Shown one piece after another: positions 33,316 through 38,316 of a stretch of DNA of 38,316 nucleotides. The position numbers were made by a program, and so were the translations under genes. Origin of the DNA: Paraburkholderia phenoliruptrix (GTDB lineage: Bacteria > Pseudomonadota > Gammaproteobacteria > Burkholderiales > Burkholderiaceae); NCBI RefSeq assembly GCF_902859825.1, contig NZ_CADIKB010000049.1, positions 1 through 38,316 on the forward strand, given 5' to 3'. The notes beneath the pieces were generated by a model. That model was not told the origin of the DNA and made no database searches. It saw only the letters and a program-made list of their open reading frames with translations. Each line of letters begins with the position of its first letter. Position 1 is the stretch's first letter.

Positions 33316-35225
33316 TGCTCGGCAAATTGCTTGGTAGAGAAGAGCCGGCGATCTCGCAGCGCGAGGCTGGTCGCGCCAATGGGCAGTCGAGCTGGGTGCC
33401 TCCGGGAACCGGTGCAGCGCCCAGCTTTCCGCTCTCGTCGCCGGCTCCAGCTTTGCCCTCGACTGATTCGGAGCCCGCGGCAGGGGTTGTCGAGCGAACT
33501 CCGTCGAGCGACGACGTTGATGTGATCACGAGCGCTGATTCCCTGCCACTGTTCACGCGAAAGATGTATGACGACGATCTCGTCCGCATGCCGCCGTCGA
33601 TCCGGCAAAAGGTTTGTCCTGTTGAGGTGACCGCGCCCGGCGCGGAAGGGAACAAGCGCGGAAAATTTGCGGTCATCTGCACTGCCGATTTCGTTGCTGA
33701 CGACTACGTCGAAGAGCTAATCAAGCATCTCTCGCTCAAATGGGATTTCACACAGGACGGCTATCACGTCGCGTCCGACCAGATCCTGATCGACCTAGCT
33801 CGAGACCGGGTCATGGAAAACCGTCGTCGGAAAAAGCAAAGCATTTCGCTCGAGCAGAAGAACGCAAACGTGCTCTACCGTCAGTTCGAACTGATGGCGG
33901 AGTTTGCGATTGCGAACGAGGCGTCGGACATCCATATCGACATGAATCGGCGGCAAAGGCAGTCACAAGTTCAGTTTCGAATCCACGGCAAACTGGTTCA
34001 TCCCCCTGAGTTTCTTATCGAAACGGATACGCTGCTGGATATGGTTGCGTACTTGTACAACAACAAGTCGCAAAATGGCTCGCAGAACTCGTATAACGAG
34101 AACATGCCGCAGCAATGCCAGCTCCAGCTCCGCATTAAAGGCCGGGATCTCCTGTTCCGATGGGCTTCGGGTCGTACCGCGCTGGGCAGCATCGTTGTGT
34201 TGCGTGTGCTCTTCCAGGACGACATGCAGAGCATCAAGTCGCTGGGGGAATTGGGCTACTTCCCGCAACAATGCAAGATGTGGACGAACGCGATCAGTCG
34301 CCACAAGGGCGGTATTTCGGTGGCGGGGATCGTGGGTTCGGGCAAGTCCACCACCATGCAGACCAACATGGCCAGCTTGCCGATGACGATGGCGAAGTAC
34401 TCGGTCGAAGATCCAGTTGAATACCTGATCCCGGGCGTTCGCCAGTTCAACGTGTCCCGCTCGCTGACCGATACCGAAGAAGACTCGTTCATCGCGTGGA
34501 AGCGGCAGCTTAAGCGGATGGACCCGAGCGCGGTGCTCATCGGCGAGTGTCGAGATCTCGATAGTGCATCGATGTTCCGGGACATCGTTGAATCCGGCCA
34601 CCTCGGCTTCACGACCGTTCACGCGCCGTCGCATCTGGGCAGTATTGATCGCTTTTGTTCGAACGAACTGGGTATTCCGCGCGAAGTGATGGCTACTCCG
34701 GGCTTCATGAACCTGCTCGTGTATCAGGCGCTTGTGCCAATCAACTGCGAGTGCTGCAAGGATTTTCCGGCTCGACTCCACGCAGATGCCGCGTATCTCA
34801 AGCGTATCGAGCGCCTGTTTGATCTTGACGTCGACGGGATCTATCTGACGAACAAGGCCGGTTGCCCGAAGTGCAGCAAGCCGGGTTTGGTTGAACTCAA
34901 CGGCATTGCCGGCCGGAAGGTGGTCGCCGAAATGCTCGAGCTTGACACGTACATGCTCGAGATGATCCGCGCTCACAAGAACATCGATCTCATCAAATAC
35001 GTCAACAAGCTCCGGACGTCGAAATTCTCCGAGGAAGATTCGCTTGGGAAGTCGGCTATGGAAGTGGCGATGTATCGGTGCTCGCAAGGGCAAGTGTCGC
35101 CGTTTGAGATCGAGGAGAAGTTCGGTACGTTTGAGCAATACGAGAACGAACAGAAGCGTTTCGGGCTTGGAAAGTACGCAACTGAGCATAGCGAGCGATT
35201 TGGTACTGCGTCAGCTCCGCGCTGA
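33315..35225 (+). CDS. pilQ: PilQ, type IVb pilus assembly ATPase
   Basis: 636 residues, a GspE/PilB-type secretion ATPase. After about 190 divergent residues come EASDIHIDMNRRQRQ (N2 domain), Walker A GIVGSGKS (338-345), Walker B region SAVLIGECRD, and the His-box region GHLGFTTVHAPS. A CECC motif and a later CPKC (NCECCKDF, GCPKCSKPG) form the zinc-type tetracysteine site seen in many PilB/GspE proteins. It powers pilus extension from the cytoplasm. It overlaps pilP by one base. Confidence 0.93.
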   Translation: MLGKLLGREEPAISQREAGRANGQSSWVPPGTGAAPSFPLSSPAPALPSTDSEPAAGVVERTPSSDDVDVITSADSLPLFTRKMYDDDLVRMPPSIRQKVCPVEVTAPGAEGNKRGKFAVICTADFVADDYVEELIKHLSLKWDFTQDGYHVASDQILIDLARDRVMENRRRKKQSISLEQKNANVLYRQFELMAEFAIANEASDIHIDMNRRQRQSQVQFRIHGKLVHPPEFLIETDTLLDMVAYLYNNKSQNGSQNSYNENMPQQCQLQLRIKGRDLLFRWASGRTALGSIVVLRVLFQDDMQSIKSLGELGYFPQQCKMWTNAISRHKGGISVAGIVGSGKSTTMQTNMASLPMTMAKYSVEDPVEYLIPGVRQFNVSRSLTDTEEDSFIAWKRQLKRMDPSAVLIGECRDLDSASMFRDIVESGHLGFTTVHAPSHLGSIDRFCSNELGIPREVMATPGFMNLLVYQALVPINCECCKDFPARLHADAAYLKRIERLFDLDVDGIYLTNKAGCPKCSKPGLVELNGIAGRKVVAEMLELDTYMLEMIRAHKNIDLIKYVNKLRTSKFSEEDSLGKSAMEVAMYRCSQGQVSPFEIEEKFGTFEQYENEQKRFGLGKYATEHSERFGTASAPR

Positions 35226-35253
35226 ATCAAGCCTATTTCAATGGGACGAAGAG

Positions 35254-36405
35254 ATGAAATCGTTACTGGGACGCTTGCCGTTCGGTGGTTCGCCGAGCCA
35301 CGACAATCCCACCGCGGGGAAGGGGCTGTTTCTTGCGATCTGGGAGTTCAAGCATAAGCGGGGGGAGTTCTACGGCGACCTCGCCGGCATGATGGAGGCG
35401 CAACCGGGTAAGAACATCCGTGAGTTGCTCGAGCCGTACGTCGACCGCCATGCAAGCCAGCCGGAGGGGAAGCTTGCTGCCCATTGGCTTCAGAGGATGG
35501 ACGAGGACGTGGCGACCTTCTCGGACGCGATGATTGGTACTGTGCCGTCGGAGGATCTCACAGTCTTATCGTTTTCTGAGCGAGCGGGGGATTTGAAGGT
35601 CGGCCTGCAGCAGCTGTCGGAAAACATTCTCGGAATGGAGGATGCGAAGCGTGTGGCGCGTACGACTCTGCTGACGGCCGTAGCTGCAGTACTGATTTTC
35701 CATGTGTTCTTGGGGGTGGAAGCGTTCGTGTTGATGCCGCGGCTAGTCAAGTCGATCGGCGGGATGATCGCGCCCGACCACTGGGGCCCAGTAGGCAGGG
35801 CCTTTTATCACGTCGGCGAATTTGTTAGAGGTTGGGGATGGGCAGTTTTGGGTCTAGAGATCGCGGCGTTTTCATGGATCCAATGGTCGTTCCCGAACTA
35901 CGTTGGCCGGGCGAGACCCTGGCTCGATCGAAACGTCCTGCCGTACCAGTTCTACCGCGACTTTCGCGGCGCTGGCTTTTTGTCAGCCTTAGGCGCCGCT
36001 ACGGCGAAGGTCGGTACGCAAGTGCAAACCGTTCCGGACGCTCTCGAGAAGATGGAGCCCGAGTCCTACCCGTGGCTGAGGATGCACATCCTACGGATTC
36101 TGGACAATTTCGAACACGAGCCTAATGCCAAGGGCGAGGCGTTCAACACGGGGATCGTCAACGACAACGCCTACTACCGTATTGTCGACATTGCGGAATA
36201 TAACGACATGTCGACGATGCTTGCGAAGGTCGGGGCGATCGTCCGTAGGACGGCTCCGATCGAGATGCAGAGGAAAGCGACCGTGCTTCGGTACACAGTC
36301 GTGGTCGGAGTCATTCTCGCCATGATGGCGTTTTATTTCGGCACTTTCCGGATGTCCGATGAGTTCAAGCAGATCATCCAGCTGCAAATGATGATGCGTG
36401 GCTGA
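35254..36405 (+). CDS. pilR: PilR, type IVb pilus inner-membrane protein (GspF family)
   Basis: 383 residues with three hydrophobic segments (about 142-165, 200-220 and 355-375), the PilC/GspF layout. An N-terminal F-domain-like motif is followed by the first helix, then a second cytoplasmic half (LPYQFYRDFRGAGFLSALGAA, later RIVDIAEYNDMSTML). The ATG at 35254 follows CGAAGAG and starts 28 nt after pilQ; longer in-frame starts lie inside pilQ and are rejected. Last gene of the pilN operon. Confidence 0.88.
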   Translation: MKSLLGRLPFGGSPSHDNPTAGKGLFLAIWEFKHKRGEFYGDLAGMMEAQPGKNIRELLEPYVDRHASQPEGKLAAHWLQRMDEDVATFSDAMIGTVPSEDLTVLSFSERAGDLKVGLQQLSENILGMEDAKRVARTTLLTAVAAVLIFHVFLGVEAFVLMPRLVKSIGGMIAPDHWGPVGRAFYHVGEFVRGWGWAVLGLEIAAFSWIQWSFPNYVGRARPWLDRNVLPYQFYRDFRGAGFLSALGAATAKVGTQVQTVPDALEKMEPESYPWLRMHILRILDNFEHEPNAKGEAFNTGIVNDNAYYRIVDIAEYNDMSTMLAKVGAIVRRTAPIEMQRKATVLRYTVVVGVILAMMAFYFGTFRMSDEFKQIIQLQMMMRG

Positions 36406-36431
36406 CAATTCGCTGGGTGCGCGGGATTTAA

Positions 36432-36495
36432 GGCAAAACACCTTACGCATAGGCGTTGTTTCCGAATGTCTGTCATTGCAGCGATATGTTTTACT
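36432..36495 (+). promoter_or_regulatory. Operon-head element upstream of pilS
   Basis: CAAAAC (36434-36439), TAGGC (36450-36454), GTTTCCG (36458-36464) and TATGTTTTACT (36485-36495), with TATGTT 27 bp after GTTT. These are the same blocks and spacing as before virB8 and pilN. The pilin therefore appears to have its own promoter, with about 115 nt of leader to the ATG. Confidence 0.6.
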
Positions 36496-36611
36496 GAGGA
36501 GGTCGTAGGTTCTGTTGAGAGGGTGCACCGTGGGCCTATGGGGTGGCGAGCGGCGTCGAGGGCGCCGTAGAGTGAATTCAGTTTTTAGCCTTTCTTTCGA
36601 TGAGGAGAATC

Positions 36612-37202
36612 ATGAAATCGGGCGAGATCGTTTTGGGCAAGAAGCGCCGCGGCAACGCGGCCTGGTCGGGGCAGATGAAGGATCTGAACGAGCGTGGGCA
36701 GAGGGGGAGCGTGTTGCTCGAGTATGGTCTTTACTTGTTGGTGGCCCTGATCGCCATCATTGGCATCTACTCATATTTCAGCTCGAACAGCGTCGGCGAG
36801 CAGACGAACCAACTCGGTAGCGATCTGACGACGCTTGCCGGGAAGGTGAAGTCGAGCTATTCCGGCCAATATGCGAATGTGACCAATGCTGCGCTGGACA
36901 CGGGCGGCTTCTTCAAGAATTTGACCTCGATGCAGGATACGGGCGGCAACGTGACGGTCTCGCCGGGCGGCGGTCAACTCGTTGTGACGTCTGGAACGCT
37001 GAACGTTGCGGGCGACTCCGTCCAGTATTCGATCACGAATCTTCCGGATTCGGCCTGTCAGCCGATTCTCTCGGCTATCCAGCGCGCTGCCTCGCAGATC
37101 TCGATCAACGGCACCGTCATCAAGTCGCCGACCGTAAGCTTCAACCCGGCGAACATGGTTTGCACGAATGATGCGAACAAGGTCGTCTATCTGATGACCT
37201 AA
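36612..37202 (+). CDS. pilS: PilS, type IVb major pilin
   Basis: 196 residues. The prepilin cleavage site is QRG/SVLLEYGLYLLVALIAIIG: Gly at -1, Glu at +5, then a hydrophobic helix. The leader of about 28-30 basic residues and Ser at +1 fit type IVb prepilins. Near the C-terminus, LPDSAC and NMVCTND supply two cysteines for the usual disulfide-bounded D-region. AGGAGA 7 nt before the ATG at 36612 supports that start over an ATG at 36600. A terminator follows, so it is probably transcribed alone and strongly. Confidence 0.92.
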   Translation: MKSGEIVLGKKRRGNAAWSGQMKDLNERGQRGSVLLEYGLYLLVALIAIIGIYSYFSSNSVGEQTNQLGSDLTTLAGKVKSSYSGQYANVTNAALDTGGFFKNLTSMQDTGGNVTVSPGGGQLVVTSGTLNVAGDSVQYSITNLPDSACQPILSAIQRAASQISINGTVIKSPTVSFNPANMVCTNDANKVVYLMT

Positions 37203-37232
37203 TCGGTCGGATGGTTCGGTTGCGCGAAGAGG

Positions 37233-37258
37233 GGGCGCCAGTGTTAGGGCGCCCTTTT
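37233..37258 (+). terminator. Rho-independent terminator after pilS
   Basis: GGGCGCC (37233-37239), loop of 8 nt, GGCGCCC (37248-37254), then TTTT. It separates the main pilin from its paralogue and may allow partial read-through. Confidence 0.85.
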
Positions 37259-37303
37259 AAATGACAGCCTTCGGGGCGCAAGCGGGACTGAGAAGCGAAA
37301 GCT

Positions 37304-37912
37304 GTGCGCGAACTGCCCGCGAGGATTCAGGGCCGGGGTAACGTGACTCGACGATCGTTGGGGGAAAAGTTGCGTGTAGCGAAGCGGTGTCTAAGGGCTG
37401 CATGGCGGCAACGAGGTGGCGTACTTCAAGAGTACGGACTTTACCTGCTAATTGTGTTGCTTCTTCTATGCGGCCTGTACGCAGCGTACGCGAGCTCTTC
37501 GGATGGGCAGACGGTTTCGGATCTGCACAACGACCTTGTTTCGTTGACCGGTCGCGTGAAGGGAAACTTTTCTGGCCAATACGGAACTGTCTCGACACAG
37601 ACGCTTGTCCAGGCGGGGGTTTTCAAAGGGCTCGGCTCGTTCACAAGGGCGGGTGGCGGTGAGACCGTCTCCGTTGGCGGCGGTTATATCACCGTGTCGC
37701 CAACGATGGTTCATAGTCCGAACGATGCGCTGCAATACAGGCTCAACGGCCTACCGGACAGTGCGTGCCTTCCGTTGATTGCCGGGATGCAGGGGGTGTC
37801 GGCGGTCGTGACCGTGAACTCGTTTATCGCGAAGTCACCACAACTGCCGTTTACGCCGGGGAATGTGCAATGTAGCGGCGACAGCAACATCGTCACGTTT
37901 TCAATACTTTAG
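37304..37912 (+). CDS. Second PilS-like type IVb pilin
   Basis: 202 residues, paralogous to the upstream pilin: prepilin site RQRG/GVLQEYGLYLLIVLLLL with Glu at +5, then QTVSDLHNDLVSLTGRVKGNFSGQYG (matched by QTNQLGSDLTTLAGKVKSSYSGQYA upstream in pilS), LPDSAC and VQCSGD. Gly, not Ser, is at +1. The GTG at 37304 gives a 40-residue leader; a GTG at 37343 with a GGGG upstream is an equally good start and gives a leader nearer the usual length. No separate promoter is obvious, so expression may be by read-through past the pilS terminator, which would make it a minor pilin. Confidence 0.82.
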   Translation: MRELPARIQGRGNVTRRSLGEKLRVAKRCLRAAWRQRGGVLQEYGLYLLIVLLLLCGLYAAYASSSDGQTVSDLHNDLVSLTGRVKGNFSGQYGTVSTQTLVQAGVFKGLGSFTRAGGGETVSVGGGYITVSPTMVHSPNDALQYRLNGLPDSACLPLIAGMQGVSAVVTVNSFIAKSPQLPFTPGNVQCSGDSNIVTFSIL

Positions 37913-37914
37913 GC

Positions 37915-37940
37915 TATACTTCCTGCCAAGAAGCTGGCAG
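37915..37940 (+). promoter_or_regulatory. -10 box, repressor-type operator and hairpin before the last gene
   Basis: TATACT (37915-37920) abuts the dyad TTCCTGCCAAGAA (37920-37932), a close match to the operator consensus. No good -35 is present, which would fit an activator-dependent promoter. CTGCCA (37923-37928) and TGGCAG (37935-37940) also form an overlapping inverted repeat. Confidence 0.5.
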
Positions 37941-37997
37941 ATAAGAGCAATCGAGATAAGAATTCGTAGTTCCGCCTGAATATCGCGAAGGAAAGCC

Positions 37998-38255
37998 ATG
38001 AACGGTACTGTGTGTTTTGATCATATCGAGGCGAAGCCGTCGTTGAATGGTTTGTCACGCTTTTTCCTCGCAAGAAAGAAGCGGCTCCAGCGCGGTTCGA
38101 TGCTGATCGACGTGGCATTGGCATTGACGGTGGCCACGATTGCCTTGACTGGACAGTTCGCGCAGACGAACGAGGCTGTCGACGAGTCGATCGCAAAGGC
38201 GACAGGGGCAATGTCCCACAGACAGTTGAAGGTTGGGACGGCGGGTGCGGCATAG
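37998..38255 (+). CDS. Short prepilin-like protein, possibly a truncated PilV-type minor pilin
   Basis: 85 residues with a strong ribosome-binding site (GAAGGAAAG) 5 nt before the ATG. The prepilin-like motif is RLQRG/SMLIDVALALTVATIALTG: Gly at -1, a hydrophobic helix, but Asp instead of the near-universal Glu at +5. After the helix the protein has only about 35 more residues before TAG at 38253-38255. PilV-type minor pilins in thin-pilus clusters lie here but are several hundred residues long, so this is either a truncated pilV or a genuine mini-pilin. Its own predicted -10 and operator lie upstream. The remaining 61 bases of the window show nothing further. Confidence 0.6.
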   Translation: MNGTVCFDHIEAKPSLNGLSRFFLARKKRLQRGSMLIDVALALTVATIALTGQFAQTNEAVDESIAKATGAMSHRQLKVGTAGAA

Positions 38256-38316
38256 ATTATGCGACCTTGCGATCATGGTCAATGTTGGATTTCGAGGGCG
38301 AACGCTTCAGGGCGGC

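Noticed and set aside
33963..35189. 408-codon minus-strand open frame inside pilQ
   Set aside because: Shadow of the PilQ ATPase; composition is the reverse complement of its conserved motifs, without any domain of its own.

Overview
The window is an accessory region, probably part of a large plasmid or integrative conjugative element of a beta-proteobacterium of the Burkholderiales. That placement rests on general resemblance of the trio recombinases, IS21-type transposases and transfer genes, not on a marker gene. No rRNA, tRNA, CRISPR array or chromosomal housekeeping gene was seen.

Layout. (1) 1-6467 is a mobile-element scrapheap. Two tandem groups of overlapping tyrosine-recombinase genes (RIT-like trios) are present: the tail of one at 1-1441, and a nearly complete one at 2406-5456 whose first gene lacks its N-terminal half. 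Each trio ends in a long inverted repeat and runs directly into a truncated, oppositely oriented IS21-family istA. The second istA keeps its left IS end, an array of TGATCA repeats. (2) 6516-9086 is a control module: an uncharacterised gene, a leftward HTH repressor with a LexA/S24-like C-terminus, and rightward flhD-like and flhC-like genes. This resembles the SetR/SetCD and AcaCD regulators of SXT-type ICEs and IncA/C plasmids. (3) 9310-14658 is DNA processing: MobH (TraI_2) relaxase homologue, TraD-type coupling protein, an unknown gene and a DUF4400-like membrane protein. (4) 14786-24384 is the first half of a type IV secretion system (VirB11, B2, B3, B4, two VirB5/TrbJ paralogues, VirB6/TrbL), two small membrane proteins and a membrane-anchored double AAA+ ATPase, closed by a strong terminator. 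(5) 24592-29395 is VirB8, B9, B10, then a composite lipoprotein and a TcpQ-like protein, closed by a terminator. (6) 29663-38255 is a type IVb (thin) pilus cluster: PilN, PilO, PilP, PilQ, PilR, then separately expressed pilins PilS and a paralogue, and a very short prepilin-like protein.

How it works together. The T4SS and the type IVb pilus are interleaved and appear co-regulated. A 13-bp dyad, consensus TTCC-TGTCA-RGAA, occurs at six non-coding sites, including a tandem pair on the flhDC-like promoter; I propose it as the repressor operator. A second shared architecture (GAAA-N19-GTTT, TAGGC just before GTTT, and CATGTT/TATGTT 27-28 bp downstream) precedes virB8, pilN and pilS, with a weaker version before virB11; I propose it as the activator-dependent promoter. 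Both assignments are inference from repeated sequence.

The most unexpected protein-level observation is that the relaxase homologue lacks the His and HD metal-binding residues expected of MobH, while the adjacent coupling protein has lost the invariant glycine of its Walker A motif (ATTGAIKTT). Either this is a diverged but working subfamily, or the apparatus no longer processes DNA in the usual way.
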